Assembly: GCA_008973525.1 (NCBI GenBank)
Contig: WACJ01000285.1
Location: forward strand, 310,001 to 374,000
DNA length: 64,000 nt
Source of the DNA: Stenopsyche tienmushanensis
Lineage: Eukaryota > Arthropoda > Insecta > Trichoptera > Stenopsychidae
Direction of reading: 5' to 3'
Position 1 is the first letter of the stretch. Each line of letters begins with the position of its first letter. Shown piece by piece: positions 47,765 through 58,351 of the stretch. The position numbers and the translations under genes are program-made. The notes beneath the pieces are model-generated. The model made no database searches, had not been told where the DNA came from, and worked only from the letters and a program-made list of their open reading frames with translations.

Positions 47765-48200
47765 CAAATTTACTTACTTGGGAATCACGATGGACGAGTC
47801 CCGCAGGTTCACGATCCACTTCCGCCAGGCGACACCGAGAGCCTCGGCAGCCTTTGGGAGGTTGTGTCGAAGAGCCACGAGTGACTGGAGCTTAAGAGGG
47901 CGCCTTTATAGTAGCCTATCGAGACAGAGTCGTGGTCTATGCCGCAGGCGCAGAGTATGCGTGGAACTGATTGGACATTTTTTGTCGAGGGGACAGCTCT
48001 AAACACTCACCCTCCTCACCGAAGCCTATCGGAAAGTTTTTAGGGACTGCCCCCGGCTGATCCCGGCGGGGGCTCTCCCACTGGACCTTGAGATTCAATG
48101 CCGAAAAACATACTCTGACGCGGTGGGCTACTGATGCCGACGCGCAAAAGAGGCTCGCTCCAGTGGAGCGAACAAAGAGGCTACACACAAGACGGGGGAT
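47765..48200 (+). pseudogene. R1-clade LINE reverse transcriptase fragment
   Basis: The frame reads FTYLGITMDESRRFTIHFRQATPRASAAFGRLCRRATSDW, then after frameshifts LLTEAYRKVFRDCPRLIPAGALPLDLE. This is the thumb region of R1-clade LINEs (KYLGV-LD...H---A--KA----RL, AYRTVS--AL-VIAG--PLDL). No palm motif, zinc-knuckle or poly(A) end is present. It is more diverged than the LINE at 30897. Confidence 0.75.
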
Positions 48201-48659
48201 TCAGGGCTTTTTTTCCAGATTTGACATATTCCCGACTTCGGAGTGCCCAAGCGGAGATGCAGTTTCTTTAAGTTTCAGTTCTTTAAGTTCAGAGCATTTA
48301 ATTAATTATGTAGAAGTTACGTACATTCTCCAATCTTTACAGAGACTCAGAATTTAAAATTTTCCCCATACAATCTATTTAAATGAAGTTTTTAATATTG
48401 AAACGAGTCATTTTTATACATATTTAATTTAAAAACGGGCATTCGATCGTGTTTTTGGCACTATTAATTAGTTTTAATATAAAATATCTATCAATAAATA
48501 TTTCTTAGCTTTAGATTTTAACTTTAATATTATTTTAAATTATCATAAACTTAAATGCTATATTTATATCTGCCACTTATCATCCGTACAAATCCACTTA
48601 TATATTACGACCATCGCAGCGTGTATGAAGCTCGTATATAAATAAATAAACACTATCAA

Positions 48660-48725
48660 AGCCGCAACAAGGATATGAAGCGCCCATGGCATATATCAAA
48701 CATGTATTTTTTTTCAAAAGTTAAA
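48660..48725 (+). mobile_element. hAT-B terminal fragment
   Basis: GCCGCAACAAGGATATGAAG followed by CGCCCATGGCA is a diverged hAT-B left end, closest to that at 60965. Confidence 0.5.
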
Positions 48726-48819
48726 TAACACTACAATAAATGCAATATATTAAATATTATCATCATTTATATTTTAAAATAATGAGCTGCCAAAACTAAA
48801 GTAAAATAAAATTAGATAA

Positions 48820-49150
48820 AGCTGTGCGCGATATAGATGCCGCGTTTACTCACAATGGAACAAAAACAGCGTCATGATGATGTTTCAATCGAGTGTTTGG
48901 TCATGTTACATAGCAATAAATCCGAATTTTTGCACCAAATTAGGATGAAACAAGCGTCCATCGCTTCATATCTTAAAAAAAGGAACATGGGGATCCCCCA
49001 CTGACCCGAGCTAATTTCTTGGTCCCGCTATTCGGGACTCCAGGTACGTATTTATCCCCGAAAATGCCGCAAAAGGCTATAAAAGAGAACGGAGTGGCCA
49101 CAAGGTTTGCGTATCCAACCGGTCCGCTTTTCGGACCGCTGACATGACGA
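48820..49150 (+). pseudogene. second mariner relic with attached repeat
   Basis: AAAGCTGTGCGCGATATAGA and GTTTACTCACAATGGAACAA match the ARWVPRLLT region of the mariner relic at 37.8 kb. It keeps extra sequence (FLHQIRMKQASIASYL-like) before the shared CCCGAGCTAATTTCTTGG block. TTTATCCCCGAAAATGCCGC and the CCGGTCCGCTTTTCGGACCG palindrome follow, in the same order as at 37.6-38.2 kb. Confidence 0.65.
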
Positions 49151-49860
49151 ATGGATGCTTTGCAAACGGGACCTGAACAGAACGATTACGAGGTTGTCGG
49201 GGATCGGGTGGGTTGTTTAAATTTTACAATGTGTCGAAAATATTGTTGTCTTTATTTTGTTGCGGGCTTATACCGGCTATGTCGTCCACGAACTGATCTA
49301 TCTCATATATAGGCTTTGTTTTTCGTGATCGTAGCCGAGTATAGAAATGATATACTAGAAGATTCGATATTTTAACTGACTTTTAACAAGCGTAATCAGA
49401 ATGAATCACCGAAGAAGATAAAGAACCGTGTCCCGTTCAAAAATTGGTATCCTTCGTTAATCGGCATCGAGCCTAAGGCTAAGAAATTGCTCCGCACTCG
49501 AGCGTCTTCCCCGGCGTCATTTCCGTAGCCGAACAACGCGGTTAACGTCTCAGCGGCGAAGCCAACGTATGTCTCAAAAAGTCATCTCTATAAGTTATAT
49601 TGTATCACAGTGGGAAATTCAATGCGTCAATGTATGGATAAAAAAATCACCGCATCAATAAATTTGGTTTCCAGATTTAGCCTTATTTGTAGGTTTTAAA
49701 TAATGGAATATGTATGCAATACGTTTGATATTCACTCAAACATCCTGTTTGAATAATTTCATTCTTATTAAGCATATGTGGAAAGCAATGGGGAGCAATC
49801 GCATGCAAATCTTTTTTCTTAGATTCCTATAAATATTGTCTACATCTGATAACAATATCT
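49151..49860. other. anonymous DNA
   Basis: No gene recognised between the mariner relic and the RTE-type LINE. Confidence 0.4.
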
Positions 49861-49901
49861 CATACTTACTTACTTACTTACTTTTGGTGGCTCCTGCAGC
49901 C

Positions 49902-51392
49902 CTATAAGAGAGCCTCGGCCACCGACAACGCTTGCCGCCATTTTCGTCTGTCCTGGGCCTCCTCCCTCCAATTTCCCAGGCCCAGACGTGCGGCGTCTTT
50001 TCTGATCTGATCAGCCCAGCGTAGACGAGGTCTTCCGACGGGTCTACTGCCATTCGGCCCCGAATTCAAAATGGCTCGAGGGACTCTATTCGACGGCATC
50101 CGTGCCACATGGCCTGCCCATCGGAGCCGGCGGGTTCTGACGAAGCTTGTTATTGACGCTTCGCCATAAATGTCCATGACCTCACGATTTGACCTCATGA
50201 CTTCGGCGCCAGAGGTCTCGTTCCGGAGGGGTCCGAAAATTTTTCTTAGTATTTTTCTCTCGAACCTCTCCAGGCGATTCGCGTCGCGGATGGTCATGGT
50301 CCATGCTTCCCCGCCGTAAACCACTACCGGCCTTATTAGTGTTTTATAAATTTTTATCTTTGTTCTCGCCGATAGTGATTTATTCCCCAGTATGTTTTTC
50401 AGGCCATGGTAGCACCGATTACCGTTTTGAATCCTGGAGGTTATTTCGTTGTTCATTGAATTCTTCTCCGTGAGGACGGATCCAAGGTATTTGAACTCTT
50501 GGACCCTTTCAATATTTACACTACTACTACTCACGGAGGTGTAACCCCCAGGATTCACCCTCGATACCATCATATGTTTCGTTTTATCATAGTTAATTTT
50601 CATGCCGAAATTAGCAGCAGCCCCGTCGATAGACGTAAGCGCCGCCAGAGCTTCCGATCTCGATTTAGCCACGACGTCGATGTCGTCAGCAAAGGCCAAA
50701 TGCATCACATTATCACTCCATGGATCTGCGTGTCCCGATCTGCCAGTCTCCCTCATAATTGCCTCCAACGCAATATTAAAGAGTAATGGGGAGAGGGCAT
50801 CCCCCTGTCTAACTCCCGTCGTTACCTCGAAAGGTTCGGACAGGGCACCGTTGGAGCGAACTACACTGACAGAACCGGACACACACATCTTCGACAGCCT
50901 CACCAGCTTACTCGGGATTCCCATCTCCAACATGGTCCTCCAAAGTTTTTCCCGGTTGACGCTGTCGTAGGCCTTGCAAAAATCAATAAATATGTGGTGG
51001 AAATCAACACCGTATTCCCACATTTTTTCAGAGAATATTCGCACACTAAATAATTGGTCCACAGTGGACCTGCCCGGTCTGAAACCGCATTGATACTCCC
51101 CGAGAAGTCCGTCCACGATGGGAGACAGCCGACCGATCAGAGCTCTTGCAAATAATTTATATCCAATATTCAAAAGGGATATGCCCCTGTAGTTGGAGCA
51201 CAAGAGCCTATTCCCCTTCTTATGGATGGGGCATATTACTGCCGTCCTCCACTCAGAAGGCATGACCTCGCTCTGCCATATTGACATCACGAGCCCATAC
51301 AGCCTCTCGAGTAGAGGGCGTCCTCCCCATTTCAAGAACTCCGCCGGGACGCCATCCACCCCCGCGGCCTTCCCTCCCCGGAGACCACTCAC
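49902..51392 (-). CDS. LINE reverse transcriptase (RTE-like), 496 codons
   Basis: Contains GGKAAGVDGVPAEFLK (domain 0/1), YRGISLLNIGYKLFARAL, GFRPGRSTVDQLF, HHIFIDFCKAYDSVNR, GVRQGDALSPLLFNIALEAI and the catalytic AFADDIDVVAKS box, then KYLGSVLTE and LIRPVVVYGGEAW. It ends in the RRLRWAGHVARM...GRPRLRWADQI segment common in RTE-like proteins. The frame is open throughout and the active site (FADD) is intact. The link to the endonuclease is lost through an out-of-frame deletion around 51392-51420, so the element is unlikely to be autonomous. Confidence 0.9.
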   Translation of the reverse strand: MSGLRGGKAAGVDGVPAEFLKWGGRPLLERLYGLVMSIWQSEVMPSEWRTAVICPIHKKGNRLLCSNYRGISLLNIGYKLFARALIGRLSPIVDGLLGEYQCGFRPGRSTVDQLFSVRIFSEKMWEYGVDFHHIFIDFCKAYDSVNREKLWRTMLEMGIPSKLVRLSKMCVSGSVSVVRSNGALSEPFEVTTGVRQGDALSPLLFNIALEAIMRETGRSGHADPWSDNVMHLAFADDIDVVAKSRSEALAALTSIDGAAANFGMKINYDKTKHMMVSRVNPGGYTSVSSSSVNIERVQEFKYLGSVLTEKNSMNNEITSRIQNGNRCYHGLKNILGNKSLSARTKIKIYKTLIRPVVVYGGEAWTMTIRDANRLERFERKILRKIFGPLRNETSGAEVMRSNREVMDIYGEASITSFVRTRRLRWAGHVARMPSNRVPRAILNSGPNGSRPVGRPRLRWADQIRKDAARLGLGNWREEAQDRRKWRQALSVAEALL

Positions 51393-51409
51393 GTAGGTCT
51401 CAAACTCAG

Positions 51410-52168
51410 TCAGTGATTCCGGTCAATCTGATTCCGGGTGACCCCGTCGGCAGACAACCACGTGTACTTGTGGATATTTTTATGCTCAAAAGTGGTGCTA
51501 CTGACAATCAGCCCGACGGAAGTGGCCAGATCAACTAGTCTCTCCCCATTGTCGTTGCACGTCTCGTGAAGACTATGGACTCCGATTGTGGGCCTGAAGA
51601 AGATTTCCCTGCCTACTTTCGCATTGAAATCCCCTAATACTATTTTGGCGTCATAAGAGGGCAGTGAGCTATACGCCTTCTGAAGTTGTTCATAGAAGGC
51701 ATCCTTGATGCTGTCAACTGTCTCCTCCGTGGGAGCATACACACACACCAAGGATAAGTTATGCCCCTTTCCTCTTATGCGCAGCGTACAAATTCTATCG
51801 CTAATAGGGTTAAAATTTAGCACTGACGACAGGGTCCTCTTGTCCAAGACAAATCCCACTCCCGACCTGCGCACGGTCCCGTCACCACTGTACAACACCG
51901 CAGCTTCCCCAAGGATCATCGAACCACTACCGAGCAGTCGATGCTCCTGGATCGCCGCCACGTTGACCCGGAAGCGGGACAGCTCGCGTATCGTCGCGTC
52001 GAAACCTTCCGGACCGTTCCAGGTTCGAACATTCCAAGAACCGATAATCAAAAACTGGCGACACTTACCTGGGCGCTCCCTAGGTAATAGTCTACAAGCG
52101 CGTCGGTCTTCACGGCTCTCCGTACGGGTGCAGTCGCCAGCCACACTTCGGAGCATTTCGCCCATCAC
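51410..52168 (-). CDS. LINE apurinic-type endonuclease domain (RTE-like), C-truncated
   Basis: This 252-codon frame shows the exonuclease-endonuclease-phosphatase fold motifs in order: IIGSWNVRTWN, IQEHRLLGSG, SLVCVYAPT and KIVLGDFNAKVG, then HKYTWLSADGVTRNQID. It would nick target DNA to prime reverse transcription. The usual C-terminal SDH motif is missing because an internal deletion follows NQID. It resembles the endonuclease often annotated in insects as craniofacial development protein 2-like. The start used is the first methionine and may not be the native one. Confidence 0.85.
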   Translation of the reverse strand: MMGEMLRSVAGDCTRTESREDRRACRLLPRERPGKCRQFLIIGSWNVRTWNGPEGFDATIRELSRFRVNVAAIQEHRLLGSGSMILGEAAVLYSGDGTVRRSGVGFVLDKRTLSSVLNFNPISDRICTLRIRGKGHNLSLVCVYAPTEETVDSIKDAFYEQLQKAYSSLPSYDAKIVLGDFNAKVGREIFFRPTIGVHSLHETCNDNGERLVDLATSVGLIVSSTTFEHKNIHKYTWLSADGVTRNQIDRNH

Positions 52169-52190
52169 GCAATCAGTCCATCCATTATGT

Positions 52191-52830
52191 TAATTGTGAC
52201 AATAATACATTATCAATTGTTCATTAATGCACGACCGCTCGACCGCGCTAATGTATATAAATATCTCATAGCTTATCTAATACGGCACAATATGATTTAA
52301 TACTTTAACCTTTTGCAGTCCTTAAAAAATAGTCCCAGCGATGAATGTTTTATAATTTCCGATTATTATTTATTAAAACACTATTATTTATCAACAAAGG
52401 TATTTTAAATTAACTAAAATATTACATTGAGGGATTATATTAAAACACTTTAACGGCGGGCATTAGTGCGGACTATTTTTTGCAATATTATAATTTTTAT
52501 TAAATTAACACTAAAATACGAATAACTTTCGAAGTTTTAAACATATCTTAATAATTACATTGATTTGTATTCACTAATATCTGCAGATTATACCCATTGA
52601 CACCAAGATGCAAAAAATATTTACACTCTTAAAACATTTAATTATTCTTAAAATCGTTTTATTATACAAATTAAAGTTTAGATTATTATTTTAAATGACC
52701 GAAATGAAAGAAAATAAATAAATATGGCCATTGTGTGGGTTACAAGAGAACGAAAGAACATGAAAGTTGGAGGCAGAAGACTAGTGCATTAATTTACGGC
52801 GTCAACCACGAGATTCTTGGATCGGTCCAA
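52191..52830. other. anonymous AT-rich DNA
   Basis: No gene. TTAACCTTTTGCAGTCC near 52307 resembles TTAA-type ends seen at 5448 but has no partner. Confidence 0.35.
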
Positions 52831-52844
52831 TGCACCTTTATTTA

Positions 52845-52882
<38 letters not shown>

Positions 52883-53892
52883 CTGTGGGCGAGAAAATCT
52901 TCGCAAGACGCCCAGTGAAGCTGGGCAGTGTAGGATTCACGATTGTTCGGTCGTGCCTGCCCACTAAACCCGCCCTTGTCCTTCTCTGTCCTCCTGGTAT
53001 TGTTTTCCACATTGCTTCGGGAGGACAGGTAGTCTGGCCTTGGGTGATTGGCCCTATTCTATTGTTGGAGAGGCTGTTGCGCTCTGCGTCTCTCTCTTTC
53101 ACTGCCCTCTTTGGCGCTCAGAATCTCTTCCACGTATTCGCGCCAAAGGTCCCAGTTCTTCTTGCTACCTTTATTTATCTACCCATTAGTCTTGTCTCCT
53201 CTCTTTCGGAAGCCATTCCAGTATATGACCACAGAATATTATCTGCGTCCATGTACCGATCACCGCATGGACAATCCGAGGTGTTCGCGAGACCAAGCCC
53301 CATTAAGTGGGCGCTAAAACGGTCATGCCCCGTGAGGAACCGTGATGTCCAATGATTTGGGCACATCCAAGGATATTTATTCCTCCAATGAACAGAGTCT
53401 AAAAATAAGTAAAGATAGCTCCCAGTAGTCGAAGATGATAGGAAGCTAGTATAGGAAGGCTGTCCATTGAAACTGTCCGATAGGCTCCGGTAATACGGAG
53501 CAGCGGCAGTCTTTGTGGACTGTTGAGACGCCGATGGCTGGTTTTGCACATCGGCCCAGTCTTTCGGACCATACTCCGGCTTCATATAGCGCAATGTTAA
53601 CATAGATAGCATTGTAGGCAATGCGCAGTCCCCAGTTTGCTCCTGCAAGTCTGGACATTTTTTCAAAAGTCCTTGCAGCTTTAGCCGTCGTGTCAGCAAT
53701 ATTTTGTTCAAACTGACATCCCTCAATTAGCGTGACGCCCAAATAGGTGGTGTGTTTTCTGAATGGCACCACCCAATTTGATAGAAGGCGCGCGTTGCCC
53801 TCTTGGGCCTTTTAACATAATCCCGACGGACGTTTTGGGCGCAGTGAGCTTATTCATTACGCTCCAATCCCAGAGAAAGTTGGTAACCTCAT
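52780..53892 (-). pseudogene. R1-clade LINE C-terminal region, minus strand
   Basis: Minus-strand frames: HTTYLGVTLIEGCQFEQNI, ARTFEKMSRLAGANWGLR, then RFLTGHDRFSAHLMGLG and the zinc-knuckle CPCGDRYMDADNILWSY, where the final Cys is replaced by Ser. This is the end of an R1-clade ORF2. A 319-bp LINE insertion interrupts it. The 5' side stops at 53892 against a hAT-A terminus. Confidence 0.75.
52848..53166 (-). mobile_element. 319-bp LINE 3' fragment with 14-bp TSD, nested
   Basis: ACCTTTATTTATCT occurs at 52834-52847 and 53167-53180. Between them lies a minus-strand poly(A) (a long T run from 52848) and the 3' end of the same LINE family as 30897-32107 (KKNWDLWREYVEEI, then the UTR). Extreme 5' truncation. 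It interrupts a different R1-clade LINE whose frame resumes on both sides. Confidence 0.9.
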
Positions 53893-53895
53893 TAG

Positions 53896-53976
53896 TAGGG
53901 AATCCAATCCCGAGCCAAAATTTTAATCCCGGGGTTTCGGGATTGCATTAGACGATCCCGAGATCAGTCCCGGAAG
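53896..53976 (-). mobile_element. hAT-A 3' terminus fragment
   Basis: TAGGGAATCCAATCCCGAGCC at the left is the reversed 3' end of hAT-A, followed by its subterminal repeat up to ATCAGTCCCGG. It sits exactly between two R1-clade LINE fragments that point away from it. Confidence 0.8.
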
Positions 53977-55435
53977 CCCCTCCGAGGGCCCCAACGCAGA
54001 CCCCCCCCCTGATGTCGAGGAGTTAACGGTTATAGTGAGAAACTTGAAACCTCGAAAAAGTCATCGCTAACTGCCTGAACCTTGTCTACGAGGGAACCAA
54101 CTCGCTCTCGGACAGACAATATGGGTTTATGTCAGGAAGATCAACCGTGGGGGCGATCGACAGGGTCCTCGAAACAGTGGAGCGCAGTAAAGCGACTCAT
54201 AAATATGCATACGCAATCTTCCTCGACTTCCAGGGGGCGTTTGACAACGCATGGTGGCCGATGCTCATTAAAAAACTGCACAACAGTGGAATGCATGCCA
54301 ACATCATCGGCCTCATTAGAAGCTATTTCTCCGCCCGTACAATCATCGCGGAAGCGGGCGGACTGCTGATCCGCCGCCAGTTCAGCAAGGACTGCCCGCA
54401 GGGATCGTTACTTGGGCCGATCCTATGGAATATCCTTTTGGACGACGTTTTCGAGTTGCCGCTGCCCTCGACCTGTGAGCTGTTTGCGTACGCAGACGAC
54501 CTCACAATGACGGTTTGCGGAAACTCTTTGAGGGAGACAAGGGAGAGAGCGGAAAAGGCATTGGAACCGCTATGGGACTGGAGCATCCTGAACAGACTCG
54601 CTTTCGCGCCCGGGAAGACGATGGCGTTAGTTATGAGAGAAGGTCTCGGCGAGCGCTACTGTAGTCATCTCCCTATAAAATTGGGCGGAATACACATCCT
54701 AATTACTTTGGCGTGACCCTGCAAAAGGGAGGGGCATTCTTGACAAACATAAGGACCGCTACTGGGAAGGCCACAAACGCCTTCGCAACGGTGTCTAAAC
54801 TACGTGGGTCTGAATGGGGGTTGACATCCAAGCATATGAGGTATTCTACGTTACCATTGCAACTTACGGGGCAGGGGCATGGGCTTCTAGACTTTTTTCA
54901 GTTGGAAAGCAGGGCGCAACAAGCAGGGATAGACTCAACTCGGCGCAGAGGCATCCGCTCCTGAGGATGACAGCGGCCTATCGCACGACGGCCACAAACA
55001 GTCTCCAGATACTGGCAGGGGTGTTTCCCCTGGATCTGCTGCTGCAGGTGAGCGCTGTCGTGCACCACTGGAGGAAGGAGGGCCAGACAACCATCAGCGC
55101 CGAAGATGCAAAGGAGCTCTAGCGATTTAAAGGTGAGGTAAAAAAAAGGACCAAAGATGGTGCCGCAGAAGAATGGTAGGGTAGATGGGAGGCGTCCATT
55201 AAAGGGCGCCATCTCTTTCAGTTCTTCTGGTCCGTCGAGAGCAGAAGGAGGGCGCACTGGCTGGTCAGCAATCATTGGACGTCCCAATTCCTGACGGGAC
55301 ACGGCCACTTCAGTGCCCAACTAATGGGACTGGGTCGCGCGGATAGAGCGGATTGTCCATGCACTGCACCTAGCAAGTCCGCGGATCATATCCTCTGGAC
55401 ATGCGAAGGCAGACCTTCCCAAAAACAATAAGGTT
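53977..55435 (+). pseudogene. R1-clade LINE ORF2 with reverse transcriptase core
   Basis: It starts with VEELTVIVRNLKPRKS, then a deletion, then QYGFMSGRSTVGAID, YAYAIFLDFQGAFDN, CPQGSLLGPILWNILL and the catalytic FAYADDL box (54483-54503). Further on come AYRTTATNSLQILAGVFPLDLLL and FLTGHGHFSAQLMGLG with a zinc-knuckle CPCTAPSKSADHILWTC. The palm is open over 54129-54716, but frameshifts after 54700 and a stop near 55120 kill it. It is related to the minus-strand LINE at 52780-53892. No poly(A) end was seen. Confidence 0.85.
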
Positions 55436-55593
55436 TCGCGCATTGCGCTCGGTCACCAGATGGAGCAGAAGTTGATTCCTCTCGGAGAACATTAAATTAG
55501 TTTTGCACTAAAATGTGTAGTTTGACGCGAGAGCTGTAGTAGCATAGTTTATGCGGCGGGTCCCCCTGTTCCCCCTTTTTTAATTTTTTTTTA

Positions 55594-55797
55594 TTCCCGA
55601 TTTCTCGCCAAATTATTTATTTCCGTCGCTGCAGATGAATACTTATATACAATAATACTTTGATGTGATTCATAATTATATTACGGAGGACTACAAAAAT
55701 TCTGAACCCCGTATCTATTATATTTCATATCGATATTCTCATTATTAGAGTGGAGGTGTAGTAAATACATCACCGGTAGGGAAAAGTTAATATAAGG
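55594..55797 (-). mobile_element. hAT-A internal fragment
   Basis: Reversed block from TTCCCGATTTCTCGCC to GGGAAAAGTTAATATAA. Both termini absent. It shows the uninterrupted form of the site into which GC1 inserted at 7706. Confidence 0.8.
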
Positions 55798-55799
55798 TC

Positions 55800-56675
55800 G
55801 CCAATTTGTAGTTAGTACAATCCAGATACCATTATATATTTTTCCTCAAATTGCAAGGATCTTCAAGTTTTCCCCAATAACATTTTATAAGAATGACATT
55901 TTTTATTTCGTTATGCCTGAAGAAAGAAAATGTATTGTTTCAATGATACAAAGCTATGAATCATGGACGATCTTTTTAACAATGAATTCGATAATTCCAT
56001 CGTAAACTTTTTATGGGTTTCTTACAATTTGACACACCTACGCTCATCAGCGAGCATGAGACTAAAAATATAGTGTATTTGTATGAGAATTCATCTTTTT
56101 AAATATAAATCTTACGATTTGTGAAAAAAATTAATGGATAATCGGCAATATTTATTTAAAATTTTAATAGTCCGATAATTTAGCAGTTGATTTCGTTACG
56201 CAATCATCTCGGGCTTAGTTAGGTAGGGACCACATTTTAAATTGTGACATTATCCTATTTTTTTAAAGATAAAATAACAAAAAAATATAAAAAGGGGAGT
56301 TGGGTTGAAAATAAATTGGATATCGCTTTTGGGAAAAACGTGTATATGAGCATTCAAGTGGTTATTTCGTATTGCGAAGCAAACATACACCGATCCATTC
56401 TTTATTCTGTGAGCTAACATCGAATTCAAATATACAAAGCGGCAAAAATAAGATGTTTTTTATGCCATATTTATAAATATTTAACAATGCGAAAAAAATA
56501 AGAAATTCGCACAGAATGCAGATTTCTATCTTGGTTCGTTAGCGTACAAGCCTGGAAGTACTTGACCTCGTTAAGACAGCAAAACTGAAGAAATCATTTA
56601 AAAATCACATAAGTGCTGTATAATCTTCGCAATATAATCGAATTTCGATTTACGAAGCTTAAAACAATGCAATTT
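55800..56675. other. anonymous AT-rich DNA
   Basis: No gene. A faint relative of the tRNA-like repeat (CAATCATCTCGGGCTTAG) lies at about 56205. Confidence 0.4.
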
Positions 56676-56679
56676 TCCC

Positions 56680-57281
56680 ACTCTACCGTTGGAGGTATCG
56701 TCATCAAATATTTAAATGCTAGTCCGAGTTGATAACCGCGTGAGCCCCCATTTTCGTATAACACCATCGACGTGATTGATAAAATTCCTTCCTGCCAAGA
56801 CGCGGACTAAAAGTCGCAAAATTCCCGATTTCCCGACAAATTATTTATTTCCTTCGCTGCAGATGAATACTCATGTACTATAATACTTTGATGTGATTCG
56901 TAATTATATTACGGAGGAATACAAAAATTTTGAACCCCGTATCTATTATATTTCATATCGATATTTCCATTATTAGAGTCGATGTGTAGTAAATACATCA
57001 CCGGTAGAGAAAGGTTAATATAGCAATTTGAAACACATATATGTATACATGGATTAGACAGTTATTGCCCCTAGGCGTCGCCTAAGCTCGCCAATTAGTA
57101 GTTACGCCACTGTTTCCAAGCATCCAGATTTCTGTGGGAATGTCTCGATTTAGTAGCTTGGTGAAGTGTACGATTTCTGTTAGATAAAAATTTCAATCCC
57201 GAATTTGTCGGGATTACCTTTACTAATCCCGGGATTCATGAGGACCTAAAGCTGTCCGGGATCCCGGGATTGGATGCCCTA
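56680..57281 (-). mobile_element. hAT-A copy, minus orientation, with 5' terminus
   Basis: It runs from the reversed transposase C-terminal remnant (CCGTTGGAGGTATCGTC) to the mutated terminus GGATGCCCTA at 57281. It is about 600 bp and is missing only the 3' end. No target duplication could be paired. Confidence 0.85.
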
Positions 57282-57289
57282 ATCACTGG

Positions 57290-58345
57290 AATTCGCTCGC
57301 ACATAGGCGTTCATCCTGCCATACAGGCTAAACGTAGATTCGGATATATGATCTGTAATACGTCATGTTTTGGATTAAAAAAAATAATGAATTATATTTT
57401 AATCGGGATTACGCAAAGACAATGATCCAAGAACTAAGCAGACATCGTGTCGCAAATCGTTCTTTATATAAAGAGTGAAAGTGACGTCCTCTTTTAATTT
57501 GGAACGGGCAATAACTCACAGTGCATTTTAAGCATCTGATAAGATCTGAGCTGCGTCTGGACAATATGCAAAATATGCTCACGAGCTCAAACATAAGAAT
57601 GACACGATTTTTGCAGTGTGTTGCAATGAATATGACCTCGGCACGTTTTTGGAGCTTCCACATTCGTGACTTTTCTGGAAGCAACTCTTACCGGGAGAAA
57701 TCGGTCCATCAATGTTAAGAATACGCGCAGAAGAATTCGAAGAGTCTTTTGACCTCCGTGCAGACCAATACAATAGTTAATCCATCAATTTGAAGACGTC
57801 AAATGTACCAGCAAAGATTTCTGCCAAACGTATGATCTGATGATTTATACACTGTCATGAATTTATGTGTTAATATCAAGAAATTGAAGATCATATCTGG
57901 TGAATAGTATTGGAATAACTTTAATCTAGACTATGAAAATGAAATACAATCTAGTTATAGTGTTTTTAAGCATTTTTTTTATAAATAATCCGAGAAGTAA
58001 TCAAAAATGTTACCCTTTTTATAATCGTATTGAGTCATTGTTAAGGAAACAAATATTTTATGACATATGCAACTTTTGAATATGGATGTTGTGGATTTAT
58101 AAATATTATATTGAATTATCTTCTATAGTTATTTCTAAACAATCCAAAGCCAATAATCAACGAATAATGTTTGCATTATTGCATGTTGTTTTTATTCGAC
58201 CATGGAATGAAGACAAGACGAAATGAAATAAACATAGATATCTGCAAATGTTTTTACAACTGTCATACTTGGATAAAAACCCTCTTGGATGAAGAACTCT
58301 TGATTGGATGATGATCTTAATCATATAAATTAAATAATAATGGAA
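57290..58345. other. anonymous DNA
   Basis: Overlapping short frames at 57409-57773 on both strands have no recognisable domain. Nothing else was seen. Confidence 0.35.
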
Positions 58346-58351
58346 TTTATT

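Larger units (their letters stand above)
49864..52190 (-). mobile_element. RTE-type LINE with (AAGT)n tail, internally deleted
   Basis: Read on the minus strand: endonuclease (52168-51410), reverse transcriptase (51392-49902), then a very short 3' UTR and a tail of AAGT units (plus strand ACTTACTTACTTACTTAC, 49865-49882). A short 3' UTR and a microsatellite-like tail instead of poly(A) are hallmarks of RTE-clade LINEs. About 2.3 kb remain, against the usual 3-3.5 kb. I could not pair target duplications. Confidence 0.8.

Noticed and set aside
51705..52193. 162-codon plus-strand frame
   Set aside because: It is the antisense shadow of the LINE endonuclease on the minus strand.
57409..57773. 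Overlapping frames of 64-91 codons on both strands
   Set aside because: Opposed overlapping frames with no motif are most simply chance. No second exon was visible.
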